Source: an uncultured Sphingobacterium sp.
Lineage (GTDB): Bacteria; Bacteroidota; Bacteroidia; Sphingobacteriales; Sphingobacteriaceae
Direction: 5' to 3'
Length of the DNA: 35,968 bases
NCBI GenBank assembly: GCA_947630335.1
Contig: CANRHE010000010.1
Span: forward strand, 1-35,968
The notes beneath the pieces are model-generated. The model did no database searches and was not told the DNA's origin. It worked only from the letters and a program-made list of their open reading frames with translations. Position numbers and translations under genes: made by a program. Of this stretch, positions 9,197 to 18,253 are shown in pieces (positions within the stretch are counted from its first letter, which is position 1; the number at the start of each line of letters is the position of its first letter).

Positions 9197-11797
9197 ATGA
9201 ATTTTAACAATTACACAATCAAAGCGCAAGAAACTATTCAAAAAGCTTCTGAGATTGCTTCAGCAAATCAACAGCAAGTAATAGAGCCTGCTCATATATT
9301 AAAAGCACTACTAACAGTAGATGAAAATGTAATTAGCCATTTATTAAAAAAGTTAAACGCTAACATTAATTATATATCTTCAGAAGTAGACAAACAAATT
9401 GATGCTCTACCAAAAGTATCTAATTCAAACGTATATCTAAGCAACAATAGCACTACTGTTCTGCAAAAGGCACAGAGTTTTTTAAAGGATTTTAATGATG
9501 AATTTGTATCTATTGAACAGATTTTGTTGGCTTTGTTGTCGGCTAATGACAAAACATCCTCCCTTTTAAAAGATCAGGGAGTAAATGAGAAAGATTTAAT
9601 AAAAGCAATTAAGGAACTTAGAGGAAATAGAAGAGTGACAGATCAAAACGCAGAAGCAACATACAACGCGCTAGAAAAATATGCACGTAATCTAAACGAA
9701 TTTGCTGAATCAGGCAAATTAGACCCAGTAATTGGACGCGATGAAGAAATTCGCCGAGTAATGCAAATATTATCTCGTCGAACCAAAAATAATCCAATTT
9801 TAGTAGGAGAACCTGGAGTAGGTAAAACAGCTATTGCTGAAGGTATTGCTCACCGTATTATAAAAGGTGATGCTCCTGAAAACTTAAAGTCTAAAACTGT
9901 ATTCTCCTTAGATATGGGTGCTTTAATTGCTGGAGCAAAATATAAAGGTGAATTCGAGGAACGATTAAAAGCAGTCGTAAAAGAAGTGTCTGACTCTGAC
10001 GGAGAAATCATTCTTTTTATTGACGAGATTCACACACTTGTAGGTGCTGGTGGTGGAGAAGGCGCTATGGATGCAGCTAACATTTTAAAACCCGCTTTAG
10101 CTCGGGGAGAGTTACGTGCAATAGGTGCAACTACACTAAACGAATACCAAAAGTATTTTGAAAAAGACAAGGCTTTAGAACGTCGTTTCCAAAAAGTAAT
10201 GGTTGAAGAACCTGACGCCCAAGATGCAATATCTATACTAAGAGGTCTAAAAGAACGGTATGAAACTCATCATAAAGTACGTATTCTTGACGAGTCTATT
10301 ATTGCTGCGGTAGAATTATCACAACGCTATATTACTGATCGTTTTTTACCCGATAAAGCGATTGACTTAATTGATGAGGCTGCATCAAAGCTGCGCTTAG
10401 AAATGGATTCTGTGCCAGAAGCTGTAGATGAGCTTGATCGAAGAATAATGCAATTAGAAATTGAACGTGAAGCTATTAAACGTGAAAAAGATGATAAAAA
10501 AGTAGCCGAACTTTCTGAAACTATTGCTAATCTATCTAACGAACGTGACTCTCTTAAAGCGGCTTGGCAATCTGAAAAAACACTTGTTGACCGTGTCAAT
10601 CAGGAAGTTCAAAATATCGAGAACTATAAACTAGAAGCTGAACAAGCCGAACGTGCTGGAGATTATGGCAAGGTAGCTGAATTGCGCTATGGCAAAATCA
10701 AAGAAGCGCAAGATCATGTCGAACGCTTAAAAATTGAATTAAACGAAAAGCAACAAAGCTCTCGAATGCTTAAAGAAGAAGTTACATCAGAAGATATAGC
10801 AGATGTGGTGTCGCGTTGGACTGGAATTCCAGTCAACAAAATGGTACAATCTGAACGTGAAAAATTATTGAATCTAGAAGAAGAACTTCACAAACGTGTA
10901 GCTGGTCAAGAAGAAGCTATCGCTGCTATATCAGATGCCATACGGAGATCTCGTGCTGGACTAAGTGATGCTAAGCGACCAATTGGATCTTTTATATTTT
11001 TGGGAACAACTGGAGTTGGTAAAACTGAGCTAGCAAAGGCATTAGCGGAATTCTTATTTGACGACGAGCAAGCTCTTGTGAGAATAGACATGTCTGAATA
11101 TCAAGAACGTCATGCTGTTTCTCGCCTTATTGGAGCGCCTCCAGGTTATGTAGGTTATGATGAAGGTGGACAATTGACAGAAGCTGTACGCCGCAGACCG
11201 TATTCGGTAGTTCTATTAGATGAAATAGAAAAAGCTCACCCAGATGTATTTAATATCTTGTTACAAGTATTAGATGATGGCCACCTTACTGATAATAAGG
11301 GACGTGTCGTAAACTTTAAGAATACGATTGTAATTATGACGTCTAATACGGGCTCACATATTATTCAAGAAAATTTCGGACAATTAACGGACGAAAATAA
11401 AGAACTAATAGTAGCCAAAACTAAAGATGAAGTCTTTGAATTACTTCAAAAAACAATACGTCCAGAGTTTTTAAATCGGATTGACGAAATCATTATGTTC
11501 ACGCCATTAAGCAGAAGTGAAATTGGAGAGATTGTAAAAATGCAATTCCATAACATAACGAAACAATTGTCTGAACAAAATATTTTTATTTCGGCTACTG
11601 ATGAAGCTTTAGATTGGCTTGCACAGCTTGGTTATGATCCAATATATGGAGCAAGACCCCTTAAGAGAGTAATTCAAAAACGAATTCTAAATGAGCTGTC
11701 AAAAGAAATATTAGCAGGAAAAGTAACCTCTGATGCTGTTATTCAATTAGATGTATTTGATGGTAAGTTTGTTTTTTTAAACAAGAATAAAGAATAA
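9197..11797 (+). CDS. clpB: ATP-dependent disaggregase ClpB
   Basis: ClpB is a cytoplasmic hexameric AAA+ chaperone that threads aggregated proteins and works with DnaK/DnaJ. The 866 residues match the usual length. The N-terminal Clp repeat domain covers about 1-145. NBD1 has Walker A GEPGVGKT (204-211) and Walker [15 protein letters not shown]. The coiled-coil middle domain lies at about 400-530, rich in Glu, Lys and Arg. NBD2 has Walker A GTTGVGKT (603-610), Walker [15 protein letters not shown] and arginine-finger motif [11 protein letters not shown]. The pore-loop motifs [10 protein letters not shown] and [13 protein letters not shown] are visible. It has a strong terminator behind it and is transcribed alone. 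The inverted repeat upstream may be its control site. Confidence 0.98.
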   Translation: MNFNNYTIKAQETIQKASEIASANQQQVIEPAHILKALLTVDENVISHLLKKLNANINYISSEVDKQIDALPKVSNSNVYLSNNSTTVLQKAQSFLKDFNDEFVSIEQILLALLSANDKTSSLLKDQGVNEKDLIKAIKELRGNRRVTDQNAEATYNALEKYARNLNEFAESGKLDPVIGRDEEIRRVMQILSRRTKNNPILVGEPGVGKTAIAEGIAHRIIKGDAPENLKSKTVFSLDMGALIAGAKYKGEFEERLKAVVKEVSDSDGEIILFIDEIHTLVGAGGGEGAMDAANILKPALARGELRAIGATTLNEYQKYFEKDKALERRFQKVMVEEPDAQDAISILRGLKERYETHHKVRILDESIIAAVELSQRYITDRFLPDKAIDLIDEAASKLRLEMDSVPEAVDELDRRIMQLEIEREAIKREKDDKKVAELSETIANLSNERDSLKAAWQSEKTLVDRVNQEVQNIENYKLEAEQAERAGDYGKVAELRYGKIKEAQDHVERLKIELNEKQQSSRMLKEEVTSEDIADVVSRWTGIPVNKMVQSEREKLLNLEEELHKRVAGQEEAIAAISDAIRRSRAGLSDAKRPIGSFIFLGTTGVGKTELAKALAEFLFDDEQALVRIDMSEYQERHAVSRLIGAPPGYVGYDEGGQLTEAVRRRPYSVVLLDEIEKAHPDVFNILLQVLDDGHLTDNKGRVVNFKNTIVIMTSNTGSHIIQENFGQLTDENKELIVAKTKDEVFELLQKTIRPEFLNRIDEIIMFTPLSRSEIGEIVKMQFHNITKQLSEQNIFISATDEALDWLAQLGYDPIYGARPLKRVIQKRILNELSKEILAGKVTSDAVIQLDVFDGKFVFLNKNKE

Positions 11798-11819
11798 ACG
11801 TTTATAAAATTATATAAAT

Positions 11820-11857
11820 AAAAAGGTTCTTTCCTTAATCGGAAAGAACCTTTTTTT
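11820..11857 (+). terminator. Terminator of clpB
   Basis: A 14-bp stem (11821-11834 with 11841-11854, core GGTTCTTTCC/GGAAAGAACC), a six-base loop and a run of seven T, 23 bases after the stop. Confidence 0.92.
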
Positions 11858-11984
11858 GAATACAATCATGGCTATTAGACATTTATTGAAAAATAATATA
11901 TCTGGACTATTTCATAAAAACTAAATTCTACTTTTTTTGTTTCTATCTATTAAATATGCATATTACAATTATCAATAGACACTC

Positions 11985-13061
11985 ATGCTAATAAAAAAAT
12001 CTTATATTCTCTTTATCATTCCAATTCTCTTATCTTCTTGTATAAAACCTGAAGAATTGGATACTGACGCCGACATTTTAGACGCCTATATTCCTGCGGA
12101 ATATCTCACAACGGATCCAATCATAACTAATACTTCTGTGGAGTTCAGAGTAAAGTCAAATGTAGACGTCACGAAACAAGCACCTACATTTACAATTTCC
12201 AAAAATGCGACTATCGACCCTATCAATGGAACAATCAGAGATTATACACAAACTCAAATTTCAACTGTTACAGCACAGGATCCCCGATGGAAAAAAGCTT
12301 ATACCATTACCTTTAATAAAGATGAACTAAGTACTATTTACTCTTTTAATCACGCCGAATTAACAGATAAAGATCGCTACTATCGATTCTACACTATAGG
12401 AACTACTGGCAACAAAGTCTATGATTGGGCAAGTGGGAACCCTGGCTATGTCACTGTCGCTGGAGATAAACCACCTAATGACTACCCAACTACTGTAGGT
12501 GAAGGTATAAATGGACAAGCCGCTAAATTACAAACAGTATACACTAGTAGTTTTGCTGCTGCTACTGGGAACCCCATAGCTGCAGGCAATCTATTTTTAG
12601 GTAGTTTCAAAATAAATTTATTAAACACCTTAAAATCCACAAAATTTGGACTACCTTATACTGGAGATCTTCCAAAATCTGTTCGTGCATATTATAAATA
12701 CAAACCAGGTCCTGAAGTACGTAATCAAGATTTTAAAGTGGTACCCAACGTAGTAGATTCTTTCGATATTTACGCTATACTTTTTGAATCAAGAAGCAAA
12801 GACAATTTTTTGTATGGAGATCATGACTTTAAAGACCCTAGAAATGTAGCTATCGCTCGTATACCTGCAAAAGATAGGTTAGCAACGGACACTTGGCGTG
12901 AAATTAACTTCCCTTTTGAACTCGTACCTGGAAAAACATTTGACCCTACAAAAGAATATGTACTAGCTATAGTCATGACATCAAGCATTGATGGTGCTCG
13001 CTTTACAGGTGCTATCGGCAGTACTCTTATAGTTGATAATGTTGAATTAATTTACAATTAA
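11985..13061 (+). CDS. PCMD-domain lipoprotein
   Basis: A 358-residue exported lipoprotein. The signal peptide ends in lipobox LLSSC, with Cys19 as the lipid anchor. The C-terminal part (about 135-357) resembles the PCMD (putative carbohydrate metabolism) domain of Bacteroidota surface lipoproteins. The signs are the opening block FNHAELTDKDRYYRFYT, a block with GSFKINLLNTLKSTKFGLPY, and the closing strand GSTLIVDNVELIY. Residues 25-120 look like an Ig-like beta region that precedes PCMD in such proteins. The next gene, four bases on, encodes an outer-membrane barrel, so the two products probably act together at the outer membrane. The true function of PCMD proteins is not established. Confidence 0.75.
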   Translation: MLIKKSYILFIIPILLSSCIKPEELDTDADILDAYIPAEYLTTDPIITNTSVEFRVKSNVDVTKQAPTFTISKNATIDPINGTIRDYTQTQISTVTAQDPRWKKAYTITFNKDELSTIYSFNHAELTDKDRYYRFYTIGTTGNKVYDWASGNPGYVTVAGDKPPNDYPTTVGEGINGQAAKLQTVYTSSFAAATGNPIAAGNLFLGSFKINLLNTLKSTKFGLPYTGDLPKSVRAYYKYKPGPEVRNQDFKVVPNVVDSFDIYAILFESRSKDNFLYGDHDFKDPRNVAIARIPAKDRLATDTWREINFPFELVPGKTFDPTKEYVLAIVMTSSIDGARFTGAIGSTLIVDNVELIYN

Positions 13062-13065
13062 GTAT

Positions 13066-13857
13066 ATGAAGTTTATTTTCACCGCCCTATTAGGGGTATG
13101 CTATTTTTTTTCGTGTAATATATGTATTGCCCAAAATATGAATAGTGCTAAGCCAAGAGAAAATTCTTTTTTCCATGACAACATAGAATACCAAGCTCGA
13201 CTTCAACTAAGTGTAGGAGGCGCTTCTCCAAGGAGTATACCTGCACAAATTAGAGAAATAGAAAGCTTCAAGCCTACGCATATCCTCGGTCTAGAGATGA
13301 ATGCTACAAAATGGATAAACCAAAAAAATAATATGGGAATCCGTGTTGGTCTAAAATATGAAGGACGCGGTATGAAAACTCGTGCACGTGTCAAAAACTA
13401 CTATACTCAAATAGAAGATGATAGTGGAGCCCAAACTAAGGGGTACTTTACAGGACACGTAGTCACCGAAATGGGTAATTACTATTTTACAATTCCCATT
13501 CTTTTTGTATGGAACGTATCAAAACAATGGAATATTTACGGTGGCTTTTATGCGTCAACAATCGCAAATAAATCGTTTTCAGGATATATCTCAGAAGGTA
13601 TGTTTCGTGAAGGATCACCTATTGGAGAGCCAACACCTTTTGAAGGAGATTCTCAGGGTTTGTATGACTTTTCCAATGAAATTAACTCCTTTCAATGGGG
13701 AAATCAATTGGGTGCCGAATTAAAAACAAAATCAAACTTCAGAGCATTCTTTGATGTGACAATGGCAAACAATCCACTATTTAATAAAAATTTTGAATCA
13801 ATATCATTCAAAATGTATAATATTTTCGGAAATATAGGTGTGGCTTATCACTTTTAA
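13066..13857 (+). CDS. Outer-membrane beta-barrel protein (PorT/OmpA-like barrel)
   Basis: A 263-residue protein with a signal peptide (about 1-22, ending CIAQ) and no lipobox. The rest is a series of amphipathic strands alternating aromatic and polar residues (NMGIRVGLKYEGRG, YYFTIPILFVWNV, WNIYGGFYAS), ending in a strand with C-terminal Phe (IGVAYHF), as outer-membrane barrels do. The type is the short eight-strand barrel family common in Bacteroidota. It follows the PCMD lipoprotein gene by four bases and ends in a good terminator, so the two form an operon. What it transports or binds cannot be read from the sequence. Confidence 0.78.
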   Translation: MKFIFTALLGVCYFFSCNICIAQNMNSAKPRENSFFHDNIEYQARLQLSVGGASPRSIPAQIREIESFKPTHILGLEMNATKWINQKNNMGIRVGLKYEGRGMKTRARVKNYYTQIEDDSGAQTKGYFTGHVVTEMGNYYFTIPILFVWNVSKQWNIYGGFYASTIANKSFSGYISEGMFREGSPIGEPTPFEGDSQGLYDFSNEINSFQWGNQLGAELKTKSNFRAFFDVTMANNPLFNKNFESISFKMYNIFGNIGVAYHF

Positions 13858-13871
13858 ACCGACATAGGGTT

Positions 13872-13905
13872 AAAAGGATAATATTTTGAAATATTATCCT
13901 TTTTA
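13872..13905 (+). terminator. Terminator of the PCMD/barrel operon
   Basis: A perfect 14-bp stem (13872-13885 with 13890-13903, AAAAGGATAATATT/AATATTATCCTTTT) with a four-base loop, ending in T residues, 15 bases past the barrel stop. Confidence 0.87.
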
Positions 13906-13932
13906 ACTATCTTTTGTGAAACCATAAGGATT

Positions 13933-14397
13933 ATGAAAGAAGAAATTATAATTAGAAAATTTAAAGTAGAAGACAAAGACAAACTGGTTCAAATCTTAAA
14001 AAACAATGTACCGAAATACTTTGCTGAAACGGAGATAGATGATTATGAAATCTATATTAATGAAAAAATTCAAGACTATTACGTTGCCATATTAAATGAT
14101 AATATTATCGCTGCTGGTGGTATTAATTATGATAGAGATAGACAATTAGCAAATATCAGTTGGGATATTGTGGACATCCCATACCAAAAGCAAGGAATTG
14201 GTGCCTTACTCATGAAGCATAGACTGGAAGTAATCGATAATAAAAAAAATATAAAGTCCATTATTGTTCGTACATCGCAACATGCTTTTGAATTCTATCA
14301 AAAGCAAGGTTTTAAACTCTTGGAACGTCACAAGGACTATTGGGCTAAAGGATTTGATATGTATAAAATGGTATACAACGGACTAGCTGCAAAATAA
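13933..14397 (+). CDS. GNAT-family N-acetyltransferase
   Basis: GNAT enzymes move an acetyl group from acetyl-CoA to an amine on a small molecule or protein. The 154-residue product is one whole GNAT domain. The acetyl-CoA pyrophosphate loop is QKQGIGA (85-91). After it comes the helix with MKHRLEV and, near the C-terminus, AFEFYQKQGFKLLERHKDYW, the usual beta6-alpha4 block. Strand beta4 is ANISWDIVDI. The substrate cannot be told. It lies just after a terminator and before a flavodoxin-fold reductase gene, with an 86-base gap. Confidence 0.85.
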   Translation: MKEEIIIRKFKVEDKDKLVQILKNNVPKYFAETEIDDYEIYINEKIQDYYVAILNDNIIAAGGINYDRDRQLANISWDIVDIPYQKQGIGALLMKHRLEVIDNKKNIKSIIVRTSQHAFEFYQKQGFKLLERHKDYWAKGFDMYKMVYNGLAAK

Positions 14398-14483
14398 TTC
14401 AAAGAAGATTACCTATCAAAAGAATTTAACAAGAAACTTATTATAAATTATTATAAAGTATTTCTTTTTCGTAAATTGACAAT

Positions 14484-15041
14484 ATGAAAATATTAATCTT
14501 TGGCGCGAGCAATAGCAAAGACTCGATAAATAAAAAGTTTGTTACAAGCGTAAGTAAATATTACAAAGAGATTGATGATCAAAAAGAGATTATCGACCTC
14601 AATGACTATGAAATGCCTATATATAGTAAACATTATGAAGTTGAACATGGGGTACCGCAACAAGCAATTGATTTTGCAAATAAGATTGATTGGGCAGATT
14701 TAATTCTTATTTCATTTGCTGAAAATAATGGTAATTACAACGCTTCTTACAAAAATATTATCGATTGGGTATCACGTATTCCGAATAGAAAGCCATATCA
14801 AAATAAAGCGGTATTTTTATTAGCTACCAGTCCTGGCAGTAGGGGTGGACAATCAGTACTCCAGATAGCTGCAGATAGGATGCCTTTTGATGGTGCTGAA
14901 GTTCTTGAAACATTTTCACTTCCTACGTTTCAAGAAAATTTTGAAGACGGCAAAGGTATTACAAATAATCTTTTAAGAAGTCAATTAGAAGCAAAAGTCA
15001 GAAGCTCCAAACGCAAAATGGCTGCACGGTTATCATCATAA
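14484..15041 (+). CDS. NADPH-dependent FMN reductase-like flavoprotein
   Basis: The 185-residue protein has the flavodoxin-like fold of the NADPH-dependent FMN reductase/quinone reductase family. The N-terminal strand and phosphate loop are MKILIFGASNSKDSINKKF. The middle has ADLILISFAENNGNYNASYKNIIDWVSR (about 71-98), corresponding to the flavin-contact loop. ATSPGSRGGQSVLQ (about 114-127) is the second flavin loop, and GGQ-type motifs here are typical of the family. Such enzymes reduce quinones, FMN, azo compounds or chromate. Its neighbour is a DJ-1/PfpI-like gene, so a part in electrophile or redox stress is plausible but inferred. Confidence 0.82.
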   Translation: MKILIFGASNSKDSINKKFVTSVSKYYKEIDDQKEIIDLNDYEMPIYSKHYEVEHGVPQQAIDFANKIDWADLILISFAENNGNYNASYKNIIDWVSRIPNRKPYQNKAVFLLATSPGSRGGQSVLQIAADRMPFDGAEVLETFSLPTFQENFEDGKGITNNLLRSQLEAKVRSSKRKMAARLSS

Positions 15042-15103
15042 TTTGATGAAACATATTATTATAAATAACTCTTTGAAAGTAAACTAAAAAAAAGCAATAT
15101 ATT

Positions 15104-15682
15104 ATGGCAAAAAAAGTATTACTACTAGTTGGTGACTTCGTAGAAGATTATGAAGCAATGGTACCATTTCAGGCAATGGGCTCAATAGGAATTGAAGTAG
15201 ATGCAGTAGCTCCCGATAAAAACAAAGGAGACACAGTCGCTACTGCGATACACGATTTTGTAGGCTTTCAAACTTATCATGAGCTTCGTGGTCACGATTT
15301 CGCAATCAACAAAGACTTTGACAAAATAAACCCCGAGGAATATGATGGTTTATATATCGCAGGAGGTCGTTCGGCAGAATATATACGTCTGAATAATCGT
15401 GTAATAGAAATTGTTAAACACTTTTTCGAGAAAAACAAACCAGTAGCTGCAATTTGTCACGGTATCCAAGTACTAACAACAGCAAAAGTTTTAGAGGGAC
15501 GTACACTAACTGCTTATGTAGCTGTAGGACCAGACATTGAATTAGCTGGAGGTACATGGAAAAATATTCCTGCAGATCAATCTATTGTTGATGGCAATTT
15601 AGTCACTTCGCCGGCTTGGCCAGGACACCAAGCAATTTTAAAAGACTTTTATAAACTTTTGGGTATCTCTATTACGCTATAG
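15104..15682 (+). CDS. DJ-1/PfpI-family protein
   Basis: A 192-residue single-domain protein of the DJ-1/PfpI superfamily, which includes glyoxalase/deglycase-like enzymes and stress proteins. The nucleophile elbow is AAICHGIQVL, with Cys118 as the reactive residue. The conserved acid lies in DFVEDYEAMVPF (Glu14 or Glu17). GLYIAGGRSAEYIRLN supplies the usual glycine-rich loop, and VTSPAWPGHQAIL the C-terminal partner loop. The length fits PfpI-type proteins. Its substrate is unknown. It lies 62 bases after the flavoprotein gene and 8 bases before a small membrane-anchored protein gene, likely as one operon. Confidence 0.87.
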   Translation: MAKKVLLLVGDFVEDYEAMVPFQAMGSIGIEVDAVAPDKNKGDTVATAIHDFVGFQTYHELRGHDFAINKDFDKINPEEYDGLYIAGGRSAEYIRLNNRVIEIVKHFFEKNKPVAAICHGIQVLTTAKVLEGRTLTAYVAVGPDIELAGGTWKNIPADQSIVDGNLVTSPAWPGHQAILKDFYKLLGISITL

Positions 15683-15690
15683 AATCTAAC

Positions 15691-16065
15691 ATGAAAACAA
15701 AAAAAAAGGTATGGTTTATAGCCATACCTATAATTTTACTTTTAAGCTATCTTATTTACGACTCATTCAGTCAACCAAGCTTAAAGGATATTCCGGGACA
15801 ATTTGAAGAAGTAGCTTTTGCTAGAAATGAACAAAATAAAGGAGGTATAGTTCGTGTTTATGCTGTAACAGTGGGCGACTTAAACAATGCACAATATGAT
15901 GATGCTGCAGATTTATTTCCTACCAATGATTATAACAGTATGACAAGGATTTTCTTTTTTGACAAAAACAAACCTTTTCCTACCGAAGTTAAAGTTGAAC
16001 CACCCTATTACGATGTGGAGAAGTATGAAGCAGTACAAATCGTAAAACGGACTGGTTCTAAGTAA
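15691..16065 (+). CDS. Small membrane-anchored protein of unknown function
   Basis: A 124-residue protein with a basic N-terminus (MKTKKKVW), one hydrophobic segment (about 8-23) and an exported soluble part without cysteine. The soluble part contains FEEVAFARNEQNKGGIVRVYAVTVGD and ends with a mixed beta-like stretch. The pattern suggests a protein anchored in the inner membrane facing the periplasm. No family is recognised. It starts 8 bases after the DJ-1 gene and precedes ppk1 by 68 bases, so it is likely co-transcribed with the former. Confidence 0.72.
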   Translation: MKTKKKVWFIAIPIILLLSYLIYDSFSQPSLKDIPGQFEEVAFARNEQNKGGIVRVYAVTVGDLNNAQYDDAADLFPTNDYNSMTRIFFFDKNKPFPTEVKVEPPYYDVEKYEAVQIVKRTGSK

Positions 16066-16133
16066 TAAATTCATTTGATAGCGGGAGAATAACAAATTAC
16101 ATACAATTCTTTTTCAATCAATTACATTAAATT

Positions 16134-18221
16134 ATGGCACAAAAATTTATTCCTAGAGACATCAGTTGGTTAAGTTTTAATGGAAGAGTTTTACAAGAAG
16201 CTGCTGACCCTACAGTTCCTACATCTTCTAGAATAAAATTTCTTGCTATTTTTTCTAATAATTTAGATGAATTCTTTCGAGTAAGAGTGGCAGGTCTTAA
16301 ACGAGCCTTAGTTTTAGATCATAAAGAAGCGAAAGATATTTTTTTCGAAAATCCACAGTTAATTCTTGAACAAATACATGCAATTGTAATAAAGCAACAA
16401 AAGCTTTTTGGACGTATATGGTTGGATGTCCAAAAAGAAATGGCTAAAGAATCCGTATTTATTAAAACATGTAAATCACTCACTGCTGATCAGCAACAAT
16501 TTATCAAAGAATACTATGAAGACGAGGTCGCGTCTAATGTAATTCCATTATTACTCGATGAGACTAAAAATATGCCCTATTTACGTGATAAGTCACTATA
16601 CTTAGGGATATCCATGCGCAAAGATGATGCTCAACAGCAAAATAAGTATGCAATAATAGAAATCCCCACCACTCAGATTGGGAGATTTGTAATTTTGCCT
16701 TCTCCAGATAAAGAAGTACATGTCATGCTTTTAGAAGATATAATTAAGTTTAATCTTCCTTATATTTTCTCTTACTTTGGTTTTGACAAATTCAATGCCC
16801 ACGCATTTAAAATCACCAAAGATGCGGAATTCGATTTAGATAATGACATCCGCGTAGGTTTAGCTGAAAAAATTGCTAAAGCAGTCAAAAATAGACGAAA
16901 AGGAAAACCTACAAGATTCTTATTTGACCACGAGATGGACAAAGGGCTCGTAAATTTCTTGATTAAAAAATTAAATATTGCAAAAAAAGGAGGTATAATA
17001 CCAGGATCTAAAATTCATAATTTTAAAGACTTCATGAATTTTCCAGAGGTATTCAAACAACATAAACAACTTGAGCGCACTTCTTTCCTACATCCTGAAC
17101 TTGCTACTCACGCACGAGTAACTGACGTTATAACCCAAAAAGACATCTTACTATCCTTTCCTTATCATAGTTTTGTTCATGTAATCAATTTATTGCGTGA
17201 AGCTGCTATGGATCCGAATGTATTAACTATTCAAATCACTGCCTATAGGTTAGCAACTAACTCAAAAATTGGAAATGCTTTAATAAATGCCGCGCGAAAC
17301 GGCAAACAAGTTACAGTAATGCTTGAGCTAAGAGCTCGGTTTGACGAATCACATAACCTAGAGTGGAAAGAACGTTTTGAAATGGAAGGTATCGAGGTGT
17401 TAATAGGATTGTCTAATAAAAAAGTACATGCGAAGTTATGTGTTATTAAAAAGCGTCTAAATAATCAAACCATTCAATATGGCTTTGTTAGTACAGGCAA
17501 CCTTAATGAAAAAACAGCGAAGATTTACGGTGATTATTGCTTGATGACTAGTAATAGAGTAATAATGGCCGATATCAACAAAATATTCAATACTCTTAAA
17601 AAACCTAGTGCCGATTTAATTAACAGCTTAAATACAAATACAGAAAAAGGTCTTGTGGTATGTCCCACTCAAATGCGTAACTATATTATTGAACATATTG
17701 ATGCGGAAATAAATGAAGCTCGGGAAGGGAGAAAAGCACATATGATCATAAAAATCAATTCTCTCAGCGATAAAGAAATAATAAAAAAAATATACGAAGC
17801 CTCTAAAGCGGGCGTCAAGGTAGAAATGATTATTAGAAGTATCTTCTGCGCATTAAATCAAAAATCATTTACTCAACCAATCCATGCCATTAGCATTGTA
17901 GATGAATACTTAGAACATGCTCGTGTTATGTATTTTTTCAATAAAGGTCTTGAATCAACATATATCTCTTCTGCAGATTGGATGCCACGGAATTTAGATC
18001 ACAGAATCGAAGCTGCTGTTCAAATTCACGATGAAGAATTGAAGGCAGAATTACTTGATATGTTAAAAATTCAGTTGAATGGTAATGTAAAAGCTAGAAT
18101 ACTGGACAACAAATTATCAAATGAATATGTGAAAAATAACAAACCTCCTTTTCAGTCTCAAATTGAAATATATAGGTATTTGAAAAACAAATGCAGCACT
18201 GCAAATACAAAGATATCCTAA
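16134..18221 (+). CDS. ppk1: Polyphosphate kinase (PPK1)
   Basis: PPK1 transfers the gamma phosphate of ATP to inorganic polyphosphate through a phosphohistidine. The 695-residue length is normal. The N-terminal domain starts FIPRDISWLSFNGRVLQEA and has FSNNLDEFFRVRVAGLK. The two phospholipase-D-like C-terminal domains carry the key histidines: His432 in KKVHAKLCVIK (expected autophosphorylation site) and His595 in YLEHARVMYFF. The strong motif YISSADWMPRNLDHRIEAA follows. STGNLNEKTAKIYGDY is also present. No exopolyphosphatase gene is next to it. It converges on the nfeD-type gene, with 32 bases between the stops and no clear terminator. Confidence 0.97.
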   Translation: MAQKFIPRDISWLSFNGRVLQEAADPTVPTSSRIKFLAIFSNNLDEFFRVRVAGLKRALVLDHKEAKDIFFENPQLILEQIHAIVIKQQKLFGRIWLDVQKEMAKESVFIKTCKSLTADQQQFIKEYYEDEVASNVIPLLLDETKNMPYLRDKSLYLGISMRKDDAQQQNKYAIIEIPTTQIGRFVILPSPDKEVHVMLLEDIIKFNLPYIFSYFGFDKFNAHAFKITKDAEFDLDNDIRVGLAEKIAKAVKNRRKGKPTRFLFDHEMDKGLVNFLIKKLNIAKKGGIIPGSKIHNFKDFMNFPEVFKQHKQLERTSFLHPELATHARVTDVITQKDILLSFPYHSFVHVINLLREAAMDPNVLTIQITAYRLATNSKIGNALINAARNGKQVTVMLELRARFDESHNLEWKERFEMEGIEVLIGLSNKKVHAKLCVIKKRLNNQTIQYGFVSTGNLNEKTAKIYGDYCLMTSNRVIMADINKIFNTLKKPSADLINSLNTNTEKGLVVCPTQMRNYIIEHIDAEINEAREGRKAHMIIKINSLSDKEIIKKIYEASKAGVKVEMIIRSIFCALNQKSFTQPIHAISIVDEYLEHARVMYFFNKGLESTYISSADWMPRNLDHRIEAAVQIHDEELKAELLDMLKIQLNGNVKARILDNKLSNEYVKNNKPPFQSQIEIYRYLKNKCSTANTKIS

Positions 18222-18253
18222 ATTTGGATGGTCTATTATTATTTATGATTTAT

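Noticed and set aside
10327..10599. Leftward 90-codon frame inside clpB
   Set aside because: Antisense shadow of the conserved ClpB middle region; Ser/Arg-rich composition reflects the other strand.
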